The notes: a model not told the origin generated them from the letters alone. 64,000 nt of DNA from Chlorokybus atmophyticus (GCA_009103225.1 RHPI01003389.1:826468-890467), one strand, 5' to 3'. Counted from the first letter of the stretch, positions 12,740 through 22,724 are shown. Numbers and translations are program-made.

Positions 12740-13522
12740 ATGGAAGGTACACTGTTCAGGGAAGCGGCTCATACTGTACGCTGGACTTATGTGGAAGAAC
12801 AGCCTGCACGGGAAGCAAGCTTAAAAACAGGTCCCCCAGGGTTTCCCCCACAGCCACTTGCCACGCCGCCAGGTGTGACCCCGGTCACACAGAGGCGCAA
12901 TCCCCCTGCGCCACAACCAGGGCAGCCATAGGCAGCACCGCCAGCACCCAGGCCGCAGCGAGTATACCAACAGCCAAAACCAGGACGGTTCGGGCCACGC
13001 CGCGGACAAGGAGATTCTCAAGACCCAGCCGGTCGAGGGGCGCTTGCCGCAGTGCGCTCGACACCATCAGAGGAGTCTGCAGCAGCAGTCACCCCACACA
13101 GACGCTACCGACGGTTCAAGCGTCTGCGCATCAACGCCAATGCAGCCATGATCGCCAACAAAGGCAAGCATATCACCATCGACAGTCGAACACCCAAGTG
13201 CGTACTGCTGGACTCTGGAGTCCAGCCTGTCATTGAACGTTACCTCGTACGCGACCTCGGCACCACCAGCGCTGAGCTGATGCCCTGCCTATACGTGCTC
13301 GACACAGCAATCGGCAGCCGCGACAAGGTGATTGGCATCACCAAGCAGGCCCTCTGCATTCGCTTGACAGGGTTGGACCCTTTCCACAGCACCGAGATCA
13401 TACAGGAGTGTGTGGTCACCGACGCGGGATCTTTTCACGTGCTGCTGAGACAGGATATCAACTTTCCTGCTGGCATGGGGCTTAACTGGTGGACAGAGAA
13501 GGCATGGTTTCATCCCCATTGA
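12740..13522 (+). pseudogene. Aspartic protease (retropepsin) of the outer element
   Basis: Retroviral-type aspartic protease that would process the polyprotein. The catalytic signature appears as LLDSGVQPVI (Asp-Ser-Gly, about 13207-13236). The flap and C-terminal part follow (VIGITKQALC), then LLRQDINFPAGMG and WWTEKAWFHP, the usual end of Gypsy proteases. A Pro-rich linker precedes the domain and contains one in-frame TAG. The ORF ends with TGA at 13520, but the same frame stays open beyond it into the methyltransferase, so this stop looks secondary. Confidence 0.7.
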
Positions 13523-13552
13523 GATGAGGAGGATGGAGAGGTTCAGGGATAC

Positions 13553-13876
13553 ATGCCTATCGAGCTGGTGGCTTGTACTCGCTCTCACCAAAGGTCAGCT
13601 GCAACAGCCACCTACAGGTTGGCTTTGGCAACCATTGACAGGTCAGCGGCGGTAGTTACCCACAACCTAGACCACGACGCTCCTATCCCATGCAATGAGT
13701 CCCAGGAGGATGCCACCAAAGAAGTGGCCCAACAGCAACCATCTGAACGCCGTTGGCACGTACAAGTGGTCGCACATCTACTACTGACTAGACCACAACT
13801 CACTGCACGATTCCCTCGCTACAAGGACCAAGCTGCGGTCCAGGAGCAATATCAAGTGGCCATTGAAGTAGTGTAG
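13553..13876 (+). pseudogene. Linker between protease and methyltransferase
   Basis: A 107-codon open stretch in the same frame as the protease and the methyltransferase, with no recognised domain. It is Gln/Arg/Ala-rich. Its only notable property is that it keeps the reading frame and joins the two domains, suggesting one original polyprotein. It ends in a TAG shortly before the methyltransferase. Confidence 0.5.
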
Positions 13877-13882
13877 TTCTAC

Positions 13883-14545
13883 GTGTCTCGCCGACAACAA
13901 GGCATCACTGTGTTGGAACTGTTTAAAGGTATAGGTAGTGGCCTCGCCGCTGTCCTCAACATCGGCGCGACGGTCACCAAGTACCTATACTGCAACCATG
14001 ATCCACACGCACGGATTGCCCTCAACCACCACTTGCGTCGCCTACACGAGCGCTACCCGCAGCAGCTGCCACTATCAGCACTGCACGGCAGTCTGAAGGC
14101 ACTGCCACAGGACATCCGTTGGATCACTGAGGATCACCTCCTAGCGGTGGGCAACATCGACCTGCTAATAGCAGGATGGGAATGTTTAAGACACTACAGA
14201 GCAGGCAGAGGCCAAGGACTCTTTGATCCTTGATTGCAACTGTTGTAAGAGCTGATGCGCGTCATCAAATTCCTGTAGAGCCACCCGACTTCCAGGCCTC
14301 TGGGGTATATCATCAAATACGTGCACTCCGAGAACGATAAGCGTCATCACGTGACCGACAGCTGTCAACATGTTTGCTTCTTGCTGAGTCATCCTCTTAA
14401 AATCAACATAGTGCATTATGAATCCCGTGCTCAACGTGTCCGCGCCAAATGGACCACCCTAACTACAGTGAAGGATTTCTTCGCTACTGTCACGTCCACG
14501 GGGCAGGCAAAGTCATTCTCTGTCCCTTACCTATGTGGTAAGTAA
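13883..14545 (+). pseudogene. C5 cytosine DNA methyltransferase domain inside the Gypsy polyprotein
   Basis: Relic of a DNA (cytosine-5) methyltransferase. Motif I (SAM binding) is clear: VLELFKGIGSGLAAV. Acidic and aromatic residues follow (YLYCNHDPHARIA). Motif IV, normally a Pro-Cys centre, is seen as AGWECLRHYRAGRGQG: the catalytic Cys position is kept but the Pro is Glu. After the TGA at 14231 the same frame continues (about 14300-14460) with RAQRVRAKWTTL, which looks like motif VIII with its Gln-x-Arg-x-Arg; the Glu-Asn-Val motif VI is degraded to YIIKYV. At least three stops interrupt the domain, so it is inactive. It shares its frame with the upstream protease. Retrotransposon-borne DNMTs are known from dinoflagellates and the charophyte Klebsormidium. 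Confidence 0.82.
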
Positions 14546-14699
14546 GATGAGACCAAGTGGGGACCCACACTACGCAAGCGTGTGTAGTGCTTGTGGGTGT
14601 GCTCTCATGTAGGTCTGCTCTAGAGCATGTGCGGCCTTGAGCATGATGAACTACACAAGGCATGATGGCAAGCACAGGGCTGATCATAACCGATGAGAC

Positions 14700-14905
14700 A
14701 TCATGTGATGTACGGAGACATATGTGTGCATATGTCCGCATGTGTATGCATGTGTTTGCATATGTGTGCACATGTATGCATATGAGTGCATATGCGTGCA
14801 TGAGAGGTATGTATTAGATGTATGCATGTATATGCATGCATGCGCATATGTATGCATATGCGCGCATATGTATGCATAAGGATGCATATGTATGCATGAG
14901 TATGA
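14700..14905. repeat. Decamer-like TATGTGTGCA / TATGCATATG tandem tract
   Basis: About 200 bases built from variants of a 10-base unit of the form GCATATGTRT. It alternates purine and pyrimidine almost throughout. It lies at the left side of the nested element. It is open in several frames on both strands but those are shadows of the repeat. Confidence 0.8.
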
Positions 14906-14910
14906 TGTTT

Positions 14911-15031
14911 TAGGCTGATGTGACCAGCCAAGGACGTTCACAACGTCCAAGGATGATGTGTGTGATGTCCTAGGCTGAGGTGACCAGCCTAGGGACGTTT
15001 ACAATGTCCGAGGCTGATGTGTGATCAGTCT
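14911..15031. repeat. Two tandem copies of a 60-base unit
   Basis: Units 14911-14970 and 14971-15030 both begin TAGGCTGA and carry GTGACCAGCC, then GGACGTT and CAAYGTCC; a decayed third copy follows to about 15075. Probably part of the left LTR of the nested element. Confidence 0.75.
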
Positions 15032-15075
15032 TGGGCGTTGAAAGAGGTCCAAGGGCTGATGTGGCAGCCCTAGAC

Positions 15076-15803
15076 ATGAGTTGTGGTCAACGCAGCCATG
15101 ACAAGGCATGTAGCCTTGGATTTGGATGTTCTAGGTCGGAGCAGCAAAGAGAGGGTATATGAACGGCCTCAACATGTGTTGAGGCAGCTCAGCCTGTGCA
15201 TACTCGACTCTTGTGCGTGGGGTGCCTAGTTTAGTTGTTCAAGGGGCTCTCCCTCTCATCCCATGTGGGGTGTGATGTCCGTGGCAGCTTTGCACATGTG
15301 TGTGAGGTGTGCTTGAGTGTGTGAGTGTGTGGGAGTTGAGTAGAGAGGTTGGTGTCATCCTCTCCTTCCTTGGTGCGGTGCTGTGACTTTCTCTGCGAGG
15401 TGCTGCACCAGTGACGCTGGTAGGGCTTCCAGTAGTAAGTCCTTGTGCTTGTGCTTAAGTTTGCCAAGCCGCCCAGCAAGTAAGTGAGTGGTATCGTTAC
15501 ATTGGACTCGGAGCTTGGATTCCAAGCCTTGCATGCTTGCCCATCAGCTCATGCACTTGCTGCACCGTACGTGCGTTGCATTCTTTGCTTGCACGCACTA
15601 CATGGCAGGGTTTTGAGCTGATTGTGCATGCTAGTTGGTGCGTCCAGCTGCATGCACACTTGCATGCATGGTGTGGGTCGTTCTACACGCTAATTTGAGC
15701 ATTTGTTGTGTGTTCTTGCTGCACATACACAGCATTACACACGCATTGGCTTGTTGCTGCACCAGCTGCGCGTGTGCGCGCATGTGCGCGCATGTGCGCT
15801 TGA
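15076..15803. other. Presumed 5' LTR end and leader of the nested element
   Basis: No gene. It contains the TATA-like GGGTATATG at about 15154, G/T-rich unique sequence, and TGGTATCG near 15490, whose first bases match the usual initiator-tRNA primer-binding site. Sequence from about 15500 to the Gag-like ORF would be the untranslated leader. Confidence 0.4.
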
Positions 15804-15857
15804 GTGCATCTGATACAGGGACCTCACCTTGTGGTGTTGGCCCTAACCTTTGTGGCA

Positions 15858-16283
15858 ATGGCTGAGCAAGAGCATACAGCAAGAGAGGAGGTATCTTGGG
15901 GCAATGATGTTGCTAAGACCACCCGACAGCTTACCATTTTGGTTGCCACGTTGTGTGAGCAGGTAACAGAATTACAGCAACAACACGAGGCCAACATAGC
16001 TCAATGGCAACGGTCAAGTGACATCGTTGACTGTGCAATCCCAAGTAAGGGACATGTTGGTGCATCTGTTGATGCAAGTGTACAAAACCACCGAGAGCGT
16101 AAGCGTAGCCGTGAAGCACAGCTCTGTGAAGCTGAAGCTGATGCTGCTCGGGGCCATGCTCTCATGTATGAGGGACATGAAGAGAGCAAGAAGCCATGTA
16201 TACAACAGGGATTGCCAATGGCTAGCTGCTCTGTGGACGTTGATACGCAATGTGCTTTCAGTGACTTGATGTCATGCCTTCCC
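15858..16283 (+). pseudogene. Gag-like ORF of the nested element
   Basis: Starts at an ATG (MAEQEHTAREE) and runs 141 codons to a TAA. It looks helical and charged, with a stretch of Gln/Glu (CEQVTELQQQHEAN) suggestive of a coiled coil. No zinc knuckle is present, so it may be a truncated or reduced Gag. The assignment rests on position directly upstream of the protease. Confidence 0.4.
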
Positions 16284-16301
16284 TAACCATGCAATGTCGC
16301 T

Positions 16302-16937
16302 GTGTGGGAGAACGAGTTGGGTGTACAGGTAGATACTCAATTCATGCAGCACGACTGTGCGGGCAAGTGTGTCTTGCTCAATGCACATGTTGACGAGTTG
16401 TCAAACATGCTCAAGCACTATGTGGATTGCAAGAGCAAGAGTGCGCACAACACAAGTGCATGCGTGGTTGTACCCAAGCGTCCTGGGTTGTGGACCCGCT
16501 TTGTTAAAGGCATGCAGGTCCTGGGAGAGGTCAAGCTAGGTAAGGGGCAGATGCGTGTGTTGTATGACCCCCCTGCCATCCATGAGGTAAATACTCTGGA
16601 CTTGACTTGGTTGTTCAAGGCTTCTGTTGCGCATGTGCCGTGCATCCTGATGATGAACACGGCGACACCTGTCAACTTTGTGAGTGAATTTCTTGTGCGA
16701 CGCATTCGTGTCAGCAAGTGTGATGAAACGGTTGTTGCCTTGACTAAGCTTGAGATCCCCGTGCGGGGAGTTGTATGCTTGTCTGTGCGTGTGCAAGGCT
16801 ATCATGCTCACCTCAAGTTCTTGGTCATCCCAGTAGCGGTGCTCGGCGTGGATGTGATTGTTGGCAGCCACTGGGAGCAAGCATGTGGCTTGCGCACAGA
16901 CGCGGACACAAAACTTTGCAGTGTATGCAAAGGTTGA
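16302..16937 (+). pseudogene. Retropepsin-like region of the nested element
   Basis: 211-codon ORF. The middle shows the Gypsy protease pattern, but the expected Asp-Thr-Gly-Ala reads NTATPVNFVS, so the catalytic Asp is lost. The C-terminal hydrophobic strand LGVDVIVGSHWEQ matches the usual VDVILGMDWL-type ending. This copy could not cleave. Confidence 0.55.
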
Positions 16938-17040
16938 GGTCGTGTGACCTTGCATGCAAATGGGCACAATGTTGCGCCCACTGTTAGCTCTGTTGATGAT
17001 GCATCAAGTACAGATGTCTTATGTTCTTTGTTGAGTGCCA

Positions 17041-18164
17041 TGCAGGTGAAGAGGGCTGTTCGCCATGGAGCTCAACCTCTTCTAGTGCTCGTCCGGCCAG
17101 TCGGCAACGACGACACTTTCACCTCAGTTGGTGAGACCGGTGGCAAGCCATCAAATACGGCCCTTGAAGGTCTGTTGTCTGAAGTTTCTGATGTGTTTCA
17201 AGCTGAACTGCCTGCATTGCCACTTGAGAGGGACGTCTGGCATACGATCCCTCTAGAGTCTGGTGCGCAGCCTCCGTTCAGACTGTGTGTATAGGCTGAG
17301 TCCAGCTGAGTATGCGGACAAGGAGGGGCTGATCAAGGCCTTGCTTGAGAAGGGATTGATTGAGCCAAGTAGCTCTCCTTTCAGAGCACCCATTCTTTTC
17401 GTACTTAAGAAGGACGGCAGGCTACGCATGTGCGTAGACTATAGGGCCTTGAACAAGCTGACCATCAAGAACAGGTATCCGCTGCCAAGGATAGATGATT
17501 TGATTGATCAACTGAGCGGTGCCTCAGTGTTCAGCTCCTTGGATCTCATCAGTGGGTACCATCAATTCGGATCACACCGGAAGATGTGCCCAAGACAGCG
17601 ATCAGAACGCCTGTGGGACACTTTCAATACAAAGTGCTGCCTTTTGGTCTGACGAATGCGCCAGCCACCTTTCAAGCTATGATGAACCGTGTGTTTCACA
17701 AGCTGATCGGGAAGACAGTGCTTGTATTTTGATGATATACTTGTATTCAACAAGAATGCTAACATGCACGTCGCGCAAGTGCGCGAGGTGCTGGAAACGC
17801 TGCGTGCGCACCGGTTTTCTATGCTTACATGCCCAAGTGCGAGTTTGGCAAGAAGGAACTAGAGTTCCTCGGGCACACTGTGAGCAAGGAGGGCGTGCGC
17901 CCTGACCCAAGGAAGGTTGCCAAGGTCAAGGATTGGCCTAGTCCTAAGAATGTGCACGAGCTGCGCGCATGCTTAGACTTGAGCAACTACTTCCGCAAGT
18001 ACATTCTTGGTTACTCATCGCGTGTTGCCCCTCTCACTACTCTGTTGCGTGACAAGGTCGTGTGGAGGTGGTCACATAGGCAGCAAGAAGCCTTTTGCGT
18101 CCATCAAAGAGACTTTGGTGATAGCGAGTGTGTTGCAGCTGCCGAACTTCACCAAGCCCTTTGA
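17041..18164 (+). pseudogene. Reverse transcriptase of the nested element
   Basis: Typical Gypsy RT in pieces. The pre-RT signature is LPALPLERDVWHTIPL, then [45 protein letters not shown] and [29 protein letters not shown] frameshift near 17566 moves to a frame with [18 protein letters not shown]. The catalytic box appears as VF then DDILVF with a frameshift at about 17731. The thumb CEFGKKELEFLGH and connection PSPKNVHELRACLDLSNYFRKY follow. At least one stop and two frameshifts make it non-functional. Confidence 0.88.
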
Positions 18165-18515
18165 GGTAAACTGTGATGCGTCTGTTGAAGGCACTGGTGT
18201 TGTGTTGCTCCAGAGTGGGCACCCCCTTGCTTATGGTAGGAAGAAGTTCTCTCCTGCTGAGAGAAACTATACAACAACTGAGCAAGAGTTGTTGGGGGTA
18301 GTCCATGCGCTACCAGAGTGGCGTTGCTATCTAGAGGGGGTGGAAGGCCGGTTTAGTGTGATCACGGACCACAACCCCCTTGTTTTCTTTCAGACCCAAC
18401 CAACCTTGTCGAGAAGACAAGCGAGGTGGGCTGAGTTCTTGTCCAGATTCAACTTTACTTGGGTTTACTGACCAGGGAGAGTGAATGTGGCAGACCCTTT
18501 GAGCCGTTCGCCATT
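18150..18515 (+). pseudogene. RNase H of the nested element
   Basis: Gypsy-type RNase H continuing from the RT. Visible are FEVNCDASVEGTG (first catalytic Asp), AYGRKKFSPAERNYTTTEQE (catalytic Glu), VITDHNPLVF (catalytic Asp) and QARWAEFLSRF. An in-frame TGA interrupts before PGRVNVADPLSR, the usual end of the domain. Confidence 0.85.
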
Positions 18516-18799
18516 GCTGTTGGCAGTGACAACACGTGCACGTGCACGAAGCCAAGGGTGGGCACAAGCAAGTGATGCTAGTGCCAGTACTTTCGAGTTG
18601 CCATCTGTGCATGAGCAAGCTGTCAATGAGACACCACCGTGGCAACAGAGACCAGCGAGATGCCAACTGAGCTCGAGAGAGCAGACAGTGAAGCACCGTT
18701 GGTAGTGCACGAGCCAAGTGGGGAGGACCTAATGGCCGTTGATGTGAAAGACATCAAACAGCGTTTACTTTGCTAGTGCTTATGCACATGGGTTGACAC

Positions 18800-19824
18800 A
18801 TGGGTTGTTGAGTTGCTGAAGCAGGCAGACGACAAGATCACTTGTCGCAAGGGCCTCTGGTACTGTGAGGGCAAGTTGATATTGCCAAATGCACTCGGCT
18901 TGAGGCAAGAGTGTCTGTTTGAGGCACACAATGCCGTGTACAGTGGGCACATGGGAATGGCAAAGACCATCAAGCAGCTGCAGAGACAGTATTAGTGGCC
19001 GAGCTTGAGTGCTGATGCATCTAATTATGTCCGTGTTGTGACACTTGTCAAAGAGACAAGGCCTCGCACAGGAAGCCAGCAGGGTTGCTGAAGCCCTTGG
19101 CTATTCCCAACTCTCAATGGGAGAGTGTGAGCATGGATCTGATCACAGATCTACTCGTGACAAAGAAGGGACACAGTGCTGTCATTGTCTTTGTTGATCG
19201 CTTGATTAAGATGGTCAGATTTGACCCCTGTGCACAGACATGATGCGCAAGAGTTTGCGTTTGTCTTTGTGAACTCGGTGTTCAGATCACACGGTGTACC
19301 CAAAGAGTTGGTGTCTGACCGTGACCCCAAGTTTGTGAGCCATGTTTGGCAGGCTGTATGCCGGTACTTGGGGATTAAGCAGAGCTTGAGCACTACTTAC
19401 CATCCACAGAATGACGGACAGACGGAGCGCGTCAATCAGGTGTTGGAAGATGTGCTACGCCACTACACGTCACCCAGGTTCGATCATTGAGATGTGTACC
19501 TGCCACTTGCTGAGTTCGCTGTGAACAATGCATAGCATGAGTCGCTAAGAAGCACTCTTTTCTATCTAAACTACGGTCGCCATGTGTTGACACCCATGTC
19601 TCTGAATGTCGAGCCATTCAGCAAAGTGCCGATGGCTAGAGGCTTCACAGAGAGCATGCATGCCTCATTGGCACATGCAAAAGACTGCTTGAGAGCAGCA
19701 CAAGACAGGCAAAAGATGTATGCCAACAGGCAACGTAGGCCTGGAGATGAGCTCCAAGTTGGAGATCAAGTGTTGTTGAGATCAAAAGATCATTCAACTC
19801 AGCTCTATGTGTGCATTGCATGAG
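18800..19824 (+). pseudogene. Integrase of the nested element
   Basis: HHCC zinc-binding part: HNAVYSGHMGMAKT, then after a stop and frame change CDTCQRDKASHRKPAG. The DDE core is readable: first Asp in SMDLITDLL (about 19135), second in SDRDPKF (about 19315), Glu in NDGQTERVNQ (about 19410). The end resembles the usual C-terminal beta-barrel (RPGDELQVGDQVLLR, about 19739-19785). No chromodomain is visible. Stops at about 18993 and 19488 break the frame. Confidence 0.85.
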
Positions 19825-19845
19825 TTCATGCAGTGCCAGCATAGA

Positions 19846-20190
19846 TTGTGCTGTAGATATTAGCCTTGGGGTAGATACAATTGGCTAGGAGTATTCTCCT
19901 GTATGGGGCTGCCTGGGGTATATAGGCCGCGGGACAGCCGCCAGAGGTCAGACTCGACTAGACGCTTAGACTAAATAGTCAGTAAATGCACTTATGAGAG
20001 TTGAGGTCTCCCTGTTGCTGTGTGCGACTTGTACCTTTGTGCAAACTTTGTGTGTGCATGCCTACATGCAGTAGAGAGGGTCTGCATATGTGTGAGCAGC
20101 TATGTGATTGTTAGCTGCTGCATAGCTACACTGTGTGTGTAGAGTCTCAGCTCAGCACTTTGCTCTATACACAGCACTGATTGACAGCAG
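19846..20190 (+). repeat. LTR-like block (solo or right LTR)
   Basis: Non-coding block between the nested integrase and the outer RNase H. It has a TATA-like GGGTATATAGG at about 19917, begins near TGTAGATATTAG and ends near GACAGCA, fitting TG...CA borders. It does not match the left end of the nested element, so it may be the trace of a third insertion. Confidence 0.4.
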
Positions 20191-20720
20191 TCTTTGCCAA
20201 CAATTGCGCGGCCACTCAGCGAGTTACTGAGGAGGGACACAGAATTCCCAGTGGACGGAGGCACAGCAAGAGGCCTTCATGAAGCTAAAGCTCCAACTCA
20301 CCACAGCTCTTAACCTTCAGCAACCTGACTACGACATGTCATTCATCCTGCACACAGATTGGAGCAAGCTCGGCGTGAGAGCAGTGCTCGTACAGCACGA
20401 TGACAACAAGAAGGAGCGTAGTGTCGAATGCAAGCCGCAGCAACAACAGCGCTGAGGCCAACTACAGCAGCTACGAGGGGAGTGTCTCGCCGCAGTTTGG
20501 GCCATCTCCTCCTTCCGGCACTTCCGGTTTGGACGGCAATTCCAACCGATCACCGACCACCAACCACCGAATTGGCTGATGACCAACCAGCACCTGACAG
20601 GCAAGCTGGCACGGCGGGCACTACTGCTGCAGGAGTACAACTTCGAGGTGGAGCATCGGGTTGGCCTGTCCAACCAGGACGCAGACGGCCTTCGTCGCAA
20701 CCCCCACCTTAGCACCAACG
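20191..20720 (+). pseudogene. RT connection and RNase H of the outer element
   Basis: The outer element resumes with LPTIARPLSELLRRDTEF, the RT-RNase H connection of Gypsy elements. A 1-base frameshift near 20250 leads to QWTEAQQEAFMKLK and FILHTDWSKLGV (catalytic Asp region). After a stop and another shift come FQPITDHQPP and YNFEVEHRVGLSNQDADGL. Composition is C/A-rich like the methyltransferase side. Confidence 0.82.
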
Positions 20721-21015
20721 ATACGACAGGAGCCCGACACAAGTTGGGTCCTGCAGCCGCATCTCCAGGTATAGTGACCAGGATCGCTGTCGCTGCGCTA
20801 CGTTCAGGACGCAAGACCCAGGCCATTGAGGCAGCAGCAGACAAGGACGTGCCATCTCTCGGGTCCATCGTTACCATCACAGACCCCTTATCAAGCGCTC
20901 GCCGCCGACCTTGAGGTGGACGATGAGGAGCTGGCACCCACCGACACACACACGACAGGACATCTAGCTGGACAAGCCATCCCTCGCACTTCCGCCCAGA
21001 CAATTTCCAGCAGGC
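20721..21015 (+). pseudogene. RNase H-integrase linker of the outer element
   Basis: Decayed spacer with two overlapping short ORFs and no domain. It connects RNase H to the integrase zinc domain. Confidence 0.4.
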
Positions 21016-21880
21016 ATGAGCGCGCGCAAGAAGGACCGCACCGGTCAAGGCACTCAGCGCTATCGCTGGGCCAATGACACGCTGTATCGACAGATACAGA
21101 ATGAGGACAAGGAGGTCCAAACACCAGCTGCGCGAGAAGGCATCATCGCTGCCCTTCACACCGAGCTCGGACACTTCGGTGTTAAGCGCACGGCCAGTCT
21201 GGTCAAGGCTCAGTACTGGTGGTATAGGGTGCACAAACAGGTGCGCGAGTACGTCAGCGACTGCCAGCAGTGTGATATGGTCCGCGCGAGCCTAAACACG
21301 CGCAACGCCACCTTGCATCCCCTCCCCATCTCGGGACTGTTTTACCGCTGGGGACTGGACATCTTCGGGGACTTCGCCCTCAGCACGAGGCAACCGCTAC
21401 ATCCTCGTCATGATCGAGCACTTCTCCAAGTGGGTGGAGCTTGTGCCCTTGCCCGACAAGGGCAGCGAGGGAGTAGCCCAAGCTTTCCTCTCCCATGTAC
21501 TCGGACGCTTCGGCAGTTGTGCTGAAGTCATCACCGACCAAGGTATGGAGTTCAGAGGAGCCTTTGACAAGCTCATGGACAGATGCTTCATTGACCATTA
21601 CCGTACTTCACACGACCATCCACAAGCCAATGGTCTTGCTGAGCATACCATGTAGACCATCAAGAAGGCTTTGCGCAAGTACGTCCTCGACTACGAGAAG
21701 AGCACATGGGATGACCACCTCCCATGGGTAGCACTTGGGTTCCGGCCGTCCAAGCAGGCAGCACTACGGGAGTACAGCCCATATGCTGTTTGGAAGGCAG
21801 CCATTGCTCCCTTTCCGCGCACAGCAGAAGGTCGAAAGAGTGGTGGACAATCTCGACAACCCCGACGAGATGCTATATGA
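21016..21880 (+). pseudogene. Integrase of the outer element
   Basis: DDE integrase. HHCC domain: LHTELGHFGVKRTA and CQQCDMVRAS. Core: LDIFGDFA (first Asp), then a frameshift near 21390 into IEHFSKWVELVPLPDKG, then ITDQGMEF (second Asp, about 21535), and PQANGLAEHTM with the Glu followed by a TAG. Then TIKKALRKYVLDYEKSTWDDHLPW. Another frameshift near 21795 leads into the C-terminal part. Catalytic residues are all visible, but the frame is broken at least three times. Confidence 0.88.
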
Positions 21881-22412
21881 TCTAACAGTGCGCGGCGCGC
21901 TGTTCGAGCACACTGTCCCCATGGTCTTCCACAACTTGCGCATCGCTCAGCACCGCGACACGCTTCGCTGCAAGCGTGTGCGCAACGGTTTCTACAAGGA
22001 GCGGGAACGCCGCTTCCAGCCAGGAGACTTTGTCTACCGTATGGCGACCACACACGACACCCTCGACACCTCCGTTGGGCGCGCTGTTTGTAAGGTATTG
22101 AAGGTGTATCCCACAGGGGTACTGGACCTGCTGGGACAACAAGGAGAGCGCATGATGGACAACATGGTAAATTGCGCGCCCTATCATCTTCCCCACGTTG
22201 CTGGCCTCGACAAGATCCAACACCCGCGACCGCTGCGAAGCACCCACTGCGAGAAATGTGGCTATGCCGACAACGACCTGGTGATGCTGTTATGTGAAGG
22301 CTGCAACCAAGGCATGCACTGTTACTGCCTTGACCCTCCATTTGACAAGGTGCCACTGTGGGAGTATTGGTGCGATGACTGCCGCATCAACGGTCCCCCA
22401 CACAGTCGGTAG
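21735..22412 (+). pseudogene. Integrase C-terminal domain with PHD finger
   Basis: Open for 225 codons. It starts with the end of the integrase core (MLFGRQPLLPFRAQQ), has a beta-barrel-like FQPGDFVYRM, then a C4HC3 PHD finger at 22248-22382: CEKC, then LLCEGCNQGMHCYC, then YWCDDC. Spacing of Cys and His fits a PHD zinc finger. PHD fingers usually bind histone H3 tails, so this could steer integration to particular chromatin, in the way chromodomains do in chromoviruses. The ORF ends RINGPPHSR-TAG. The finger itself is intact. Confidence 0.85.
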
Positions 22413-22455
22413 GAGCCGAGTCCTGGAGCAGGAGGCTACCCCAGAACCTCAAGCA

Positions 22456-22491
22456 GGGGGGGGGGGGGGGGGGGNGGGGGGGGGGGGGGGG
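22456..22491 (+). other. G-run with one ambiguous base; possible polypurine tract or collapsed assembly
   Basis: About 35 G with one N at 22475, directly after AAGCA and directly before the terminal-repeat copy. Its place fits the polypurine tract that primes plus-strand synthesis, but the N means the run length, and perhaps missing sequence, cannot be trusted. Confidence 0.45.
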
Positions 22492-22724
22492 CTTGTTGAT
22501 TGTATGTACTACAGCACAGTAGGTACCGTAAGGAGGAGAGCGTCACAAGCTCTACTACTGATCAGATCCTCACATAGGTTCATCCATGAGCCTATGCCTA
22601 TGTCTGGGGGGTTAACTTTGTTTGTGTTGCTCTAATGCTGCGCGTAGCACCAGCATGCCCACGGCATGGGCACTCGTCTGCAGTGTGCTCAAGACGGCGT
22701 GACCCTCGAGTATGGCAGGCACGA
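22491..22724 (+). repeat. Direct repeat module A, first copy
   Basis: About 234 bases from GCTTGTTGAT to GGCAGGCACGA. It matches 23359-23592 with few substitutions. It begins immediately after the G-run. Confidence 0.75.

Larger units (their letters stand above)
14560..20190 (+). mobile_element. Second (nested) Ty3/Gypsy element, G/T-rich, plus adjoining LTR-like sequence
   Basis: A second retroelement sits between the methyltransferase and the RNase H of the outer element. Order: repetitive 5' region with a TATA-like GGGTATATGAA (about 15156), a possible primer-binding site TGGTATCG at about 15490, a short Gag-like ORF, protease, reverse transcriptase, RNase H, integrase, then an LTR-like block. 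Its base skew (G/T on the + strand) is opposite to that of the outer element. I could not match a left LTR to a right LTR, so the borders are approximate. Confidence 0.7.

Noticed and set aside
14684-14950. His/Tyr/Met-rich ORFs on the minus strand
   Set aside because: They arise from the TATGTGTGCA-type repeat and have no protein-like composition.
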